Positions 1 to 7,350 of a stretch of 38,420 bases of DNA are shown in pieces. The stretch's first letter is position 1. The number at the start of each line of letters is the position of its first letter. The position numbers were made by a program, and so were the translations under genes. The stretch comes from a virus, in IMG/VR virus record IMGVR_UViG_3300032731_000382, positions 1-38,420 of that record; one strand, written 5' to 3'. Below the pieces are notes generated by a model. That model was not told where the DNA came from, searched no databases, and was given only the letters and a program-made list of their open reading frames with translations.

Positions 1-6
1 GACTAC

Positions 7-258
7 GTGACTGAAGACAAGTGTGAATCTCGCCACGGATGGACCAAGGGCCGCATCACACTACTGACGACGATTGTGCTTATTCTGCTTGCCGTACCGT
101 GCGGGGCAACCGTGATTGCGTGGAAGGCCAGCAGTAAGGCCGCGAACGTCGAGACGCAAACCACGTTCATACGGGAGTCGCTGGCACGAATCGAAGCGAG
201 GCAGTTGGTACAGGATGAGGATATCAAGATGATCCTCCGCAACGGAAAAGGTGAATAG
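7..258 (+). CDS. Small single-pass membrane protein, phage
   Basis: Predicted 83-residue protein from a GTG start that lies six bases inside the window, so an upstream start outside the window cannot be excluded. After a basic, polar N-terminus of about 15 residues there is one hydrophobic segment (roughly residues 18-42, rich in L, V, I, A), followed by a polar, charged helical tail with E, R and Q spacing suggestive of a short coiled coil. This N-in, tail-out layout occurs in phage spanins, holin accessories and virion-associated membrane proteins, but no specific family is recognised. It is followed after 27 bases by the next plus-strand gene, which has a good ribosome site. Confidence 0.6.
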   Translation: MTEDKCESRHGWTKGRITLLTTIVLILLAVPCGATVIAWKASSKAANVETQTTFIRESLARIEARQLVQDEDIKMILRNGKGE

Positions 259-285
259 CCGCCACGGCGGAGAGAAAGGAAAACC

Positions 286-870
286 ATGACTGACGACTTC
301 CGAATCAACGCCGAAATGAACGCGACCGCCGAGACGATCCGCTGGATCAACTCATCTCGCGGCCCTTACAAGTTCGACGACAAGCGAACCATCGAAGCCG
401 GGCAGGTGGTCTCCCCGGCGGTGCTGATTCTGTCGCGAGCGTTGACCGATGACGAGCGAGGAGGGCTCAAGGCCCAGGTGCTCAAAATAGGTTCCGGTCT
501 CATCACCGACCTGGAGATAGCCAAGGGCTTCGGTGACTCCAGATCCTTCGACGGTCACACCTGGGGCTACACGCAAGAGGCCCAACTGACTGATGGACCC
601 AACGGCATCTATCGGCATCATCCACCCAAGCCGTACGTGATCGAAGCCGGCCAGGTGGTTGCCGGTATGACGCTGGTATCGACTGCCGTGCCGATGGCTA
701 AGCAACTGACGACGCTGGTGGCCCAAGCGAAAGCTATCGGCAACACGGTGGAGGAGGGGCTAATTGCCGACGTCATCGTGCCGCGTGGTTTGGTGGTGGA
801 CTATGGCGGTGAGTGGAAGTTGAGCGGGAAGTTGCGGTTGGACAAGATTCAGACACCCGAGCCGGAGTAG
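286..870 (+). CDS. Phage protein of unknown function with internal duplication
   Basis: 194 residues, ATG start preceded by a purine-rich GAGAAAGGAAAA ribosome site. The family is not recognised. The protein contains two copies of a motif IEAGQVV, near residues 36 and 121, each followed by a similar hydrophobic stretch and a segment with a KIGSG or KAIGN turn; this suggests an internal duplication of a unit of roughly 45-50 residues. No signal peptide or membrane span is visible. It sits in a run of plus-strand genes that include a LamG-domain protein, so a structural or virion-associated role is plausible by context only. Confidence 0.65.
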   Translation: MTDDFRINAEMNATAETIRWINSSRGPYKFDDKRTIEAGQVVSPAVLILSRALTDDERGGLKAQVLKIGSGLITDLEIAKGFGDSRSFDGHTWGYTQEAQLTDGPNGIYRHHPPKPYVIEAGQVVAGMTLVSTAVPMAKQLTTLVAQAKAIGNTVEEGLIADVIVPRGLVVDYGGEWKLSGKLRLDKIQTPEPE

Positions 871-873
871 TCG

Positions 874-987
874 GTGGACATAATCAACTTTGACGACGTG
901 GGGAGCGGCGGCCACTATATTGTCGGGATATACGACGGCGAGAATCTCCAGGTGTTTGTGGACGATGTGGAAGTGGTGGTGGAGTAG
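874..987 (+). CDS. Small acidic hypothetical protein (37 aa)
   Basis: A 37-residue frame with a GTG start that begins 3 bases after the previous stop and ends 3 bases before the next ATG. It encodes an acidic, beta-rich peptide with several V and D residues (for example the stretch VDDVEVVVE at its C-terminus). Both flanking junctions have the same order: GAG codon, TAG stop, TCG, then the next start codon. The tight fit between two genes on the same strand supports translation, but there is no clear Shine-Dalgarno site and no recognisable family. It may be a small structural accessory or may have arisen by local duplication of the junction. Confidence 0.45.
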   Translation: MDIINFDDVGSGGHYIVGIYDGENLQVFVDDVEVVVE

Positions 988-990
988 TCG

Positions 991-2505
991 ATGGGAAACG
1001 TAGGCTGGAATTCTGGCGGATCAACTGACGGCAACGTAGCTGGGAATTACAATCCCGCTCGCGTGCCGACTGGTGGCGATACGTGGTATGGGGATGCTAC
1101 GTCTGTTGTCAACTGCATCTTCTCCGCTGGCGTTTCCGCCGATGGGATCACCGTTGCAGCCGCCCATAATGCTGGTGCTGTGGATTTTGGCGATACTGGC
1201 TTGTCGCATGCGTTTACTGCGGATTGCACTTTCGACGGGACGGCAGCGAGCAGTGTCGATTGTGGCGATGCAACGATCACCGTCCAGGGTGACTTCGACA
1301 ACAAGGATCAGGCAAATTGGACGATTGATTCGGCCTCGTTTCTTTTCGACGGCTCCAACGATCAGGATGTTGACGGCTCGGGCGGCTCGCTTGGTACTTG
1401 GGAGATCAACAAGAGCGCCGGGACAGTTACGGCGACCGGGGCAATTTCCTGTGATAGCCTCACGCTCGTAGCCGGCGACCTCGACTTCGGTGGCAAAACG
1501 GTAACCGCTTCGGGGGCAATCGATTTCCAGTCAGGCTCGACGGTTGCCGATCTCGGCGATGCCGTGCTCAACTGCACCACGCTCACGGCTGATGGCGTCG
1601 ACCTCACCTCAGCCGGCGGCTACTCCGACAACGTGCCTGATGCGCTGAGCGGGCAGAGTCTTGAGTTTGATGGGGTGGGGCAGTACGTAGACGTCCCCCA
1701 GAACAATGATCTTGAGCCCGGCGCAGGCAGCTTCAGCATGGCAGGGTGGGTCAAAGCTGACTCACTCGACTACCACTATCTATTCGGCACCGATTCGGCC
1801 GCTGGGCAGTGCATGGTGATGCTCAATGCCGCGGCAGGCAATAAGATTGCGTGGTATCTTCGAGACCCGGACAACTTCGATTTGCTTGGCGGCAGCTTCT
1901 CGGCGGGCACATGGCTCCATATCGTCGTGGTGATCGATCGGGCTGCGAATACGGCTTACCTGTACGTGAACGGGGTCGAGGCGGCCACGAAAGACATCAC
2001 TGCGATGGGGGCAGTCAGCCCAAATTCGATTTTTGGCATTGGGCATAGTCCACGGTGGGGGCTAACGTACGCGCACGACGGTTTATTAGATGATCTCCGC
2101 GCTTACAACGACGCCCTGACTCCCGACGAAGTCACCTACCTCCATACCGACGGCGACAGCGGCGTCGACCCCACCGACACCAATCTCCAACTGCACCTAA
2201 CCCTCGACGGCGACTGTCAGGACTCCAGCGGCAACGGCAATCACGGCACGTTGGAGGGTGGGGCTGGAGCATGGACAATCAACGCCAGCTCGTCCGGCTC
2301 CTCGGTTACGAACGCGACAATTCGTAACCTCACCTTCAACGGGCCTGGTGGGGAGAAGCTGGACGCGACAGTGGCTTGTGTGAATGGGGGGAATTGTAGT
2401 GGGGTTGATTTTGGGGGGGCAACCGGACCACTCGTCAACGGCGGACTCGTCAACGGCGGACTCGTAAACGCCGGACTCGTAAACGGAGGCTTAGTCGGAG
2501 CATGA
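991..2505 (+). CDS. LamG-domain virion protein, probable tail fibre or receptor-binding protein
   Basis: 504 residues. Residues 1-215 are a repetitive beta-rich region with G, D, T and S turns. Residues about 222-385 form a concanavalin-A-like/LamG domain: it opens with LEFDGVGQYVDVP, has SMAGWVKAD and LYVNGVE strands, and closes with LDDLRAYNDALTPDEV, all typical of this fold. A further LamG-like start (LHLTLDGDC, SSGNGNHGT) lies near 400-420. The C-terminus is four repeats of LVN(G/A)G plus a final LVGA. LamG domains bind carbohydrate, so receptor or capsule binding, or decoration of the virion surface, is the likely job. The gene overlaps the next by 4 bases (ATGA). No catalytic residues are evident. 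Confidence 0.8.
   Translation: MGNVGWNSGGSTDGNVAGNYNPARVPTGGDTWYGDATSVVNCIFSAGVSADGITVAAAHNAGAVDFGDTGLSHAFTADCTFDGTAASSVDCGDATITVQGDFDNKDQANWTIDSASFLFDGSNDQDVDGSGGSLGTWEINKSAGTVTATGAISCDSLTLVAGDLDFGGKTVTASGAIDFQSGSTVADLGDAVLNCTTLTADGVDLTSAGGYSDNVPDALSGQSLEFDGVGQYVDVPQNNDLEPGAGSFSMAGWVKADSLDYHYLFGTDSAAGQCMVMLNAAAGNKIAWYLRDPDNFDLLGGSFSAGTWLHIVVVIDRAANTAYLYVNGVEAATKDITAMGAVSPNSIFGIGHSPRWGLTYAHDGLLDDLRAYNDALTPDEVTYLHTDGDSGVDPTDTNLQLHLTLDGDCQDSSGNGNHGTLEGGAGAWTINASSSGSSVTNATIRNLTFNGPGGEKLDATVACVNGGNCSGVDFGGATGPLVNGGLVNGGLVNAGLVNGGLVGA
2431..2490 (+). repeat. Four 15-bp in-frame tandem repeats at the end of the LamG gene
   Basis: Units start at 2431, 2446, 2461 and 2476. The consensus is CTCGTCAACGGCGGA, with a few substitutions in the last two copies. 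Each unit encodes LVNGG or LVNAG. Because each unit is five codons, copy-number change would lengthen or shorten the C-terminus without breaking the frame. Confidence 0.9.
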
Positions 2506-3386
2506 GTTACCAAGGCGACTACGCCGAAGACTCGACAGTCTACATCTACTTCACCACACACGACGGCGACGGGGCCTCAGTCGCCCCATCCTCAGCGTTC
2601 GAGGCCGCCGATGTAAAGATATTCAAGAACGGCAGCGACACCGAGAAGACTGCCGTAAACGGCCTCACGATGACTTCTCCGTTCAACTCCATCGTCGGGC
2701 TGCACTGCCTCGCCATCGACACGAACGACGATACGAACGACGCCGGGTTCTGGGTGACGGGCAGCGACATTGCAGTGGTGCTCTCCCCGTCCGACGAAAC
2801 CGTAGACTCGCAGACGGTGGTCCGGGTGATTGGGGAGTTCTCGATTGAGAATCGGTTTGTGGAAGTCGACTTGGTAAAGATTCACGGCACGGCCCTCACC
2901 GAAACCTCCGGGCAGTTGGCGGGGCGGTTCGTGGATTTCTTCGATCAGGCTGCGGTGACGTTCAGTGTGGCGACGGCTTTGAGTAGTTTCAAGGCGACGG
3001 GATTCAATGTGGTCGTTCCCCCAAGCCTTGCTGAGTTCAACGCCCGAACGTTGGTGGCGTCGGAGTATGGGACGGCGACGAACCAAGGCACGATGGCCAC
3101 GGCACTTGCAGATGGCACTATCCAGGTCGGCACAGTTCGGGACGGGGCTATCGGAGTAGCAGCCGTGGCAGACATCTTCAGCACAACGGCTCTCACCGAG
3201 GCATACGCCGCAGACGCCGCAGCGGGGACACCGGCCCAACTGCTCTACCTAATCCTGCAAAGCGTGTCGGAATTCGCCATCAGCGGTGTGACCAAAACCG
3301 TCAAGAAACTGGACGGGAGCACAACGGCCGCGACCTACACGCTCGACGATACAGACGAGCCTACCAGCATCACGAGGGCGACGTGA
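2502..3386 (+). CDS. Phage structural-type protein of unknown function
   Basis: 294 residues, translationally coupled to the LamG gene by an ATGA overlap. The N-terminal half (DGDGASVAPSSAFEAADVKIF, NGLTMTSPFNSIVGLHCL, DAGFWVTGSDIAVVLSP) resembles a protein type I know from marine and environmental siphovirus genomes, where it lies among tail or baseplate-periphery genes; its function has not been defined there. The middle has TVVRVIGEFSIENRFVEVD, followed by an alanine- and threonine-rich region. The last 60 residues include a KTVKKLDGSTTAATYTLDD strand pair. No enzyme motifs are seen. A virion-surface role is inferred from neighbours. Confidence 0.7.
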   Translation: MSYQGDYAEDSTVYIYFTTHDGDGASVAPSSAFEAADVKIFKNGSDTEKTAVNGLTMTSPFNSIVGLHCLAIDTNDDTNDAGFWVTGSDIAVVLSPSDETVDSQTVVRVIGEFSIENRFVEVDLVKIHGTALTETSGQLAGRFVDFFDQAAVTFSVATALSSFKATGFNVVVPPSLAEFNARTLVASEYGTATNQGTMATALADGTIQVGTVRDGAIGVAAVADIFSTTALTEAYAADAAAGTPAQLLYLILQSVSEFAISGVTKTVKKLDGSTTAATYTLDDTDEPTSITRAT

Positions 3387-3610
3387 TGGCTGATGTCAAT
3401 GACATCGTCTGTCTTGGGCTTGGCGGCTGGTCGAGCGTGTATTCGCTGCCAACGTTAGGATTCGGGATCAAGGCAGAACCCGCCGCATGGCGACTGCTCG
3501 CCGCCCAAGTGTATGTGCCCGGGGCGGTCAAGGCAGGGGTCAACGTCGATGGTGCCCTGGCATCCGAAGTCTACATCGGCGGGGCAACCAAGGCGGAGGA
3601 AATACCATGA
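3386..3610 (+). CDS. Small phage protein of unknown function
   Basis: 74 residues from ATG at 3386, which overlaps the previous stop codon by one base (TGATG); a GTG at 3383 is an alternative start. The sequence is rich in small and hydrophobic residues (LGLGGWSSVYSLPTLGFG near the N-terminus, later YVPGAVKAG and YIGGATKAEE, a repeated pattern). It overlaps the next gene by four bases. It is probably a minor component of the same structural module; the family is not recognised. Confidence 0.6.
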   Translation: MADVNDIVCLGLGGWSSVYSLPTLGFGIKAEPAAWRLLAAQVYVPGAVKAGVNVDGALASEVYIGGATKAEEIP

Positions 3611-3990
3611 GCACAACCAGCGTCACACAACAGGCCATCTGGGAGGGGAAAGACGCCTCTTACATGGCCCGCATCCAGCTTGCAGGGGTCGATCTCACAC
3701 AGGCCAAGACAACCAGCGTTACGAGAAACATCTACGACACGAGCAGCACAACGCCCAAGACGGCGATTGATACGACGGTTCTGACGGTGGCAAGCGTGGT
3801 ATTCGACGCGCTCCAGACGGACGATCGGTGGACGGTGACGGACGACGGCTACAACTTCCGAGACGATATCGGCGGGGCGGAGTTCCCAAACGGCGGCCAT
3901 ACGTACCGTGTGGAATACGACTTCGTAGGAAGTTCAGGGGAGTTGTTCGGGGCGGCGTGTGAGCTGCCGGCACAAGAGTGGTTTGGCTGA
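3607..3990 (+). CDS. Phage protein of unknown function, beta-rich
   Basis: 127 residues from ATG at 3607, overlapping the previous stop (ATGA), with GGCGGAGGAA upstream as ribosome site. The sequence alternates polar and hydrophobic residues, with many T, S and D (QLAGVDLTQAKTTSVTRNIYD, then DDRWTVTDDGYNFRDDIGG, ending HTYRVEYDF). This looks like an all-beta domain with no signal peptide. The family resembles small phage proteins that precede HNH genes, but I cannot name it. Its stop overlaps the HNH endonuclease start by one base. Confidence 0.6.
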   Translation: MSTTSVTQQAIWEGKDASYMARIQLAGVDLTQAKTTSVTRNIYDTSSTTPKTAIDTTVLTVASVVFDALQTDDRWTVTDDGYNFRDDIGGAEFPNGGHTYRVEYDFVGSSGELFGAACELPAQEWFG

Positions 3991-4346
3991 TGCCCACCAA
4001 GCCCCCTCGGACGTGTAGCCGATTCGGCTGCCCTGGTGTGCGGGGCCCTGACGGCTGCACAGTGTGCGAGGCAGGGAAGCGTAAGACGGGATGGGAGAGC
4101 GACAAGCGGCGAGGGAGCCGACACGAGCGAGGATACGACAGCCAGTGGGTGAAGCTGAGGGCCAGGAAGCTCAAGGCCGACCCGATGTGCGAACGGTGTG
4201 AGGCCGAGGGGTTCGATGAGGTGGCTATAGAGGTTCACCATAAGGTGGCCTTCAAGGGGCTCAGAGACCCGCTACGGCTGGCGTGGGACAACCTGGAGAG
4301 TGTGTGTAAGGGGTGCCATCAGAAGGCGACAGGAGCGAGGAAGTGA
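3990..4346 (+). CDS. HNH endonuclease
   Basis: 118 residues; the ATG overlaps the previous TGA by one base. The C-terminal half carries a complete HNH signature: CERC (67-70), VHH (82-84), N101 in DNLESVC, and CKGCH (106-110), so the ββα-metal site (H83/H84, N101, H110) and both zinc-binding CxxC pairs are present. The N-terminus has an extra cysteine cluster (C9, C14, C23, C26), perhaps a second zinc site. HNH proteins of this size often work with the terminase in cos-type packaging. Here the terminase genes are 4-5 kb downstream, not adjacent, so a nicking or homing role is also possible. Confidence 0.9.
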   Translation: MPTKPPRTCSRFGCPGVRGPDGCTVCEAGKRKTGWESDKRRGSRHERGYDSQWVKLRARKLKADPMCERCEAEGFDEVAIEVHHKVAFKGLRDPLRLAWDNLESVCKGCHQKATGARK

Positions 4347-4882
4347 GTACGACAGAGCGATATCGTATCACTACGAACGGTGAGCTGTTCAGGGTGGAGG
4401 AATGGCGGCCGATCACCACTCCCTATCCGCACGGTCCCCGCGCCCCCTGCATCTCACACACGGCGGGCCGTTGGGTACACGTAGGGGGGCCACACACCAG
4501 CCTATCTATCGCCCTGGGCTGGCTAGGGTACGCGACGATGGACGAGGCAGTGCAGGCAATGGAGGCACGCATCGAGGCGGACACGAAGGCAGAGCGGCCA
4601 TGGGTGCCAGTGGGTGCTGAGCCCCCCAAGCCCGCGTGCTCGTGCGAGGCGGCCCAGAGGGTGCATGGGCTTGAGAATGCCCTGAAGGATGCCAGGCCAG
4701 AACTACGCTACATCAGGGAAGCGATGGGGGATGATTCGGTGATCTATCTCCCATCGTTGGTCCGGCTGATGGTGGAGGAGCTAGACCGGCTGCAACAGGC
4801 AGCGCGGCCAGTGGCCGAGTGGATTCCCTATGAGCAATGGGCTACGAGCCAGACCACCGATCAAAAGGAGGGGCGCGCATGA
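4343..4882 (+). CDS. Phage hypothetical protein with C-terminal helical region
   Basis: 179 residues from a GTG at 4343 that overlaps the HNH stop (GTGA); the N-terminal VSTTERYRITTNGELFRVEEW looks like a genuine folded start. There is a W/H-rich beta section (HTAGRWVHVGG), then a CSCEAAQRVHGLENAL helix and a leucine-rich helix RLMVEELDRLQQAARP. No known domain is recognised. The coupling to the HNH gene suggests co-expression. A 14-codon frame overlapping its stop at 4879 is not considered real. Confidence 0.6.
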   Translation: MSTTERYRITTNGELFRVEEWRPITTPYPHGPRAPCISHTAGRWVHVGGPHTSLSIALGWLGYATMDEAVQAMEARIEADTKAERPWVPVGAEPPKPACSCEAAQRVHGLENALKDARPELRYIREAMGDDSVIYLPSLVRLMVEELDRLQQAARPVAEWIPYEQWATSQTTDQKEGRA

Positions 4883-4923
4883 GTTTGCCAAACTCGTGTA
4901 ATTCAGCGGGGGGCGACGGGTGA

Positions 4924-5051
4924 TTGCGCTACAGCCGAGAATTGGGGTAGATCCCCCCGTGGTCGTTTTTTTACAGACCTTCTGTCAAGGGACCGGTGTT
5001 GCCAGCGCGGCTCTCGCTGCGCGAAATCCGATAGGGGGGGGGTGAGAGCCC
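4924..5051 (+). other. Intergenic leader before the ParB-like gene, with G9 and T7 tracts
   Basis: 128 bases without a convincing gene. It contains a short GGGG/CCCC hairpin (4944-4947 with 4953-4956) and, ten bases later, a run of seven T (4966-4972), which may act as a weak intrinsic terminator for the upstream genes. A CAGCG/CGCTG hairpin follows at about 5003-5019. A run of nine G (5034-5042) merges into GGTGAG, the only Shine-Dalgarno-like element for the GTG start at 5052. Confidence 0.4.
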
Positions 5052-5618
5052 GTGAAGATCCGAGACCGAATTAGGGAACTGCGGCGGGTCAAAGCCTCCG
5101 AGCTGTTGCCGCATCCGAAAAACTGGCGAACCCATCCAGAGGCCCAACAGGACGCCATGCGGGGCGTGCTGGCTGAGATCGGCTGGGCCGGCGCCGCGTT
5201 GGTCCGCGAGACGCCAGACGGCCTACAGCTCATTGACGGGCACCTCCGCGGCGACGTGGCTGGTGACGCCAAGATCCCGGTTCTCGTGCTGGACGTGACG
5301 GAAGAAGAGGCGCGGAAGATTCTGGCGACTCACGACCCTCTCGCTTCCATGGCCGAGGCCAACCAACAGGCCCTCGGCGAACTACTTGCCCAGATCGACA
5401 CAGAAAGCGAATCGTTGCAGGCGATGCTGGACGGGCTGGCGGAGGAGAACGGGATTGACCTTTGCGAGCCGGGGGCGGAGGAGCAGCCCGACACAAGCGA
5501 ACAGCTCGGCAACGTCGAATACCGGATCATTCTCACCTGCAAAACCGAACAGCAACAGCTCGAATTACTGACCGAATTCGGTGAAAGGGAGCTTGAATGC
5601 CAAGCATTGATATCGTAG
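5052..5618 (+). CDS. ParB-like nuclease-fold domain protein
   Basis: 188 residues, GTG start; an in-frame TGA at 5043 fixes the N-terminus close to this point. Residues 12-95 match the ParB/Srx-like fold: ASELLPHPKNWRTHPE near 15-30, then a helix with GVLAEIGWAGA, and LIDGHLRGDVA (60-70) with the DGHLR variant of the ParB DGHRR box, then IPVLVLDVTEEEA. The C-terminal third is an acidic helical region. In phages such domains act in DNA modification or as CTP- or nucleotide-dependent DNA-binding proteins, not only in partition. It overlaps the ABC-ATPase/GNAT gene by 22 bases, so the two products probably act together. Confidence 0.85.
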   Translation: MKIRDRIRELRRVKASELLPHPKNWRTHPEAQQDAMRGVLAEIGWAGAALVRETPDGLQLIDGHLRGDVAGDAKIPVLVLDVTEEEARKILATHDPLASMAEANQQALGELLAQIDTESESLQAMLDGLAEENGIDLCEPGAEEQPDTSEQLGNVEYRIILTCKTEQQQLELLTEFGERELECQALIS

Positions 5619-6802
5619 TCCAGACAGACGTATCGAAGTCGTCGCGCGTTCAGCAGTTGAGCGCGATGTTTGACGTGCCGCCACGGGAGTCGTCGGAGTG
5701 CCAATGGAAGTTCGACGCCCCTTTTGAGAAAGAAGACTGGCTGGTCGGGCTGATCGTGGGCCCGAGCGGAGCGGGAAAGACCACGGTGGCCCGTCAGCTC
5801 TTCGGCGATCATGTCGACGTGCCGATGGAGTGGGGCGGCAAGTCGGTGATCGACGACTTCTCTGCCGAGACTTCGATGGAGGACATCGCCGCGGCGTGTC
5901 AGGCGGTAGGGTTCAATACAATCCCGTCTTGGCTGCGACCGTTCCCTGTGCTGTCCACGGGAGAGCGGTTCCGTGTGGAGCTTGCTCGTCGACTGTTGGC
6001 GTGTGAACCTCCTGTTGTCGTCGATGAGTTCACCAGCGTGGTCGACCGCCAAGTGGCGAAGATCGGGGCCCATGCGGTGCAGAAATACGCGAGACGAGAG
6101 AAGCAGCAATTCGTGGCGGTGACGTGCCACTATGACGTGATCGACTGGCTGCAACCTGACTGGATCATCGAACCCGGTATTGGCAAGTTCGCCCGGAGGT
6201 CACTTCAACGACGCCCCGAGCTGCCAATCGAAATCGCCCGAGTGGCTCACCCGGCGTGGCGACTTTTCGCTCCATACCACTATCTGACGGCGAGTTTACA
6301 TCGTGCGGCGAATTGCTTCGTTCTGTTTGTCGATGGAGAGCCGGCGGCTTTCGCGGGGGTGTTGCATCGTCCGCACCCGAAGACCCGAAACCTTAAGGGG
6401 ATTAGTCGATTGGTGACGCTACCGGATTGGCAAGGGTTGGGGTTGGCGTTCGTGTTGGTGGATGTGCTAGGGGCCGCCCATAAGGCGATGGGGTATCGGT
6501 TGCATACTTATCCGGCGCACCCCGCGTTGATTCACGGGTTTGACAGATCGAAGAGGTGGGCGATGACGAAACGACCTGGCTTTAATGCGCCCGGTCGGTG
6601 GGCTGTGGCGGCAGGCGCGAGCAAGCGGGAGCGAAGTCATCTCCCCCGGTCAGCGCGTCCCTGCGCCACCTTCGCCTATGCCGCCGCCGGCATGGACCGA
6701 ACAGAAGCAGCCAAACTGACCGGCCTCCAGCCTTTCAAGACTTCGCGGGCCTATGTACCGGCCTCTCCAACCCCCGAAACTTCTCAAGCTGCGAGCGAGT
6801 GA
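5597..6802 (+). CDS. ABC-type ATPase fused to a GNAT domain, Mom-like DNA modification candidate
   Basis: 401 residues; ribosome site GAAAGGGAG precedes the ATG. Residues 45-195 are an ABC ATPase: Walker A GPSGAGKTT (55-63), signature LSTGE (119-123), Walker B VVVDE (140-144) and H-loop His178. No transmembrane segments are present, so it is not a transporter. Residues about 205-345 are a GNAT-like acyltransferase: APYHYLTASL, CFVLFVDGEPAAFAG, then RLVTLPDWQGLGLAF (271-285), which carries the acetyl-CoA loop. The layout recalls the phage Mu Mom family, a GNAT-fold group that makes an N6-carbamoylmethyl-type adenine modification; ABC fusions of this kind occur with ParB-like genes in phages. 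DNA modification here is inference. The C-terminal 60 residues are basic, and the 3' end overlaps a convergent HTH gene. Confidence 0.8.
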   Translation: MPSIDIVVQTDVSKSSRVQQLSAMFDVPPRESSECQWKFDAPFEKEDWLVGLIVGPSGAGKTTVARQLFGDHVDVPMEWGGKSVIDDFSAETSMEDIAAACQAVGFNTIPSWLRPFPVLSTGERFRVELARRLLACEPPVVVDEFTSVVDRQVAKIGAHAVQKYARREKQQFVAVTCHYDVIDWLQPDWIIEPGIGKFARRSLQRRPELPIEIARVAHPAWRLFAPYHYLTASLHRAANCFVLFVDGEPAAFAGVLHRPHPKTRNLKGISRLVTLPDWQGLGLAFVLVDVLGAAHKAMGYRLHTYPAHPALIHGFDRSKRWAMTKRPGFNAPGRWAVAAGASKRERSHLPRSARPCATFAYAAAGMDRTEAAKLTGLQPFKTSRAYVPASPTPETSQAASE

Positions 6803-6923
6803 TGGCCCAATTTCTGCCGATCTTCCGCCCGAGTCGCCCGTCCTGGCAGAGTTGCCGGACGCGGATCTCGGAGCGGTCGAGTTCGACAGCGGCCTCGGCG
6901 GTGGTGAGATATTCGGTGCTCAT
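6735..6923 (-). CDS. Excisionase-like helix-turn-helix protein
   Basis: 62 residues on the minus strand. The whole protein is a MerR/excisionase-type HTH: LTTAEAAVELDRSEIRVRQL is helix-turn-helix, DGRLGRKIGRNWAI is the wing, and SQLEKF is the last helix. Such proteins are DNA-binding directionality factors or small regulators. It is the last gene of the minus-strand cassette, 27 bases after the ASCH gene stop, with a weak AGGA ribosome site. Its 3' end overlaps the convergent ABC/GNAT gene by 68 bases, so transcription of one may interfere with the other. No integrase is visible, so a regulator acting on the local operator seems more likely than an excisionase. Confidence 0.8.
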   Translation of the reverse strand: MSTEYLTTAEAAVELDRSEIRVRQLCQDGRLGRKIGRNWAITRSQLEKFRGLERPVHRPAKS

Positions 6924-6950
6924 AATCCTAAGTCTATCGCTATCGACGGC

Positions 6951-7349
6951 TCAAGGCAAGTCGATTTCGTACAGCCCTTGCTTCCCTGACATCGGGACGG
7001 GCTTCGCCAACGGCTTGGGGTTTCGCAAGATCCAGCAGAACGGGCCGGTCGCGAGCGGATCGTCGGCCAGCCCCCATTCATCCTCGACGCCTGGGAGGTT
7101 TCGCGTACCGGGTTGCCACGGGACGACGGCGACCAGGTCGACGGTTCCCAGTACGGTTCCGCGGGTGACGTCGCCGGGCACGTCGAATCCGAGGGCTTCA
7201 AGAGTCGCTCGGCTGGTCGGGTCAAGGGACTGCCCGGCGTGGATCGCCAGGGGGCCTCGGTACGACGTCGACCAGGTTCGATTCTCGGCCGGTTTGAGAC
7301 CGGCGATGATCGCCCAGGCCCAGTATTGTCTGACGGTGAGGCATCTCAT
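6951..7349 (-). CDS. ASCH-domain protein
   Basis: 132 residues. The start at 7349 is chosen because GAGGAG lies 8 bases upstream; an ATG at 7364 is alternative. The N-terminus has the ASCH hallmark: LTVRQYWAWAIIAGLKPAENRTW, reading here as RQYWAWAI followed by ENRTW (residues 7-27), then YRGPLAIHAG. This is the PUA-like fold that binds nucleic acid or modified bases; some members (YqfB type) hydrolyse N4-acetylcytidine. Later GTVLGTVDLVAVV and GPFCWILRNPKPLAKPVP are the typical distal strands. It begins one base after the upstream gene stop on the minus strand, so it is co-translated. Beside a Mom-like gene it could read or trim modified bases; this is inference. Confidence 0.85.
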   Translation of the reverse strand: MRCLTVRQYWAWAIIAGLKPAENRTWSTSYRGPLAIHAGQSLDPTSRATLEALGFDVPGDVTRGTVLGTVDLVAVVPWQPGTRNLPGVEDEWGLADDPLATGPFCWILRNPKPLAKPVPMSGKQGLYEIDLP

Positions 7350-7350
7350 C

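Noticed and set aside
4879-4923. 14-codon frame overlapping the previous stop
   Set aside because: Too short and without a pattern; the start overlap alone is weak evidence.
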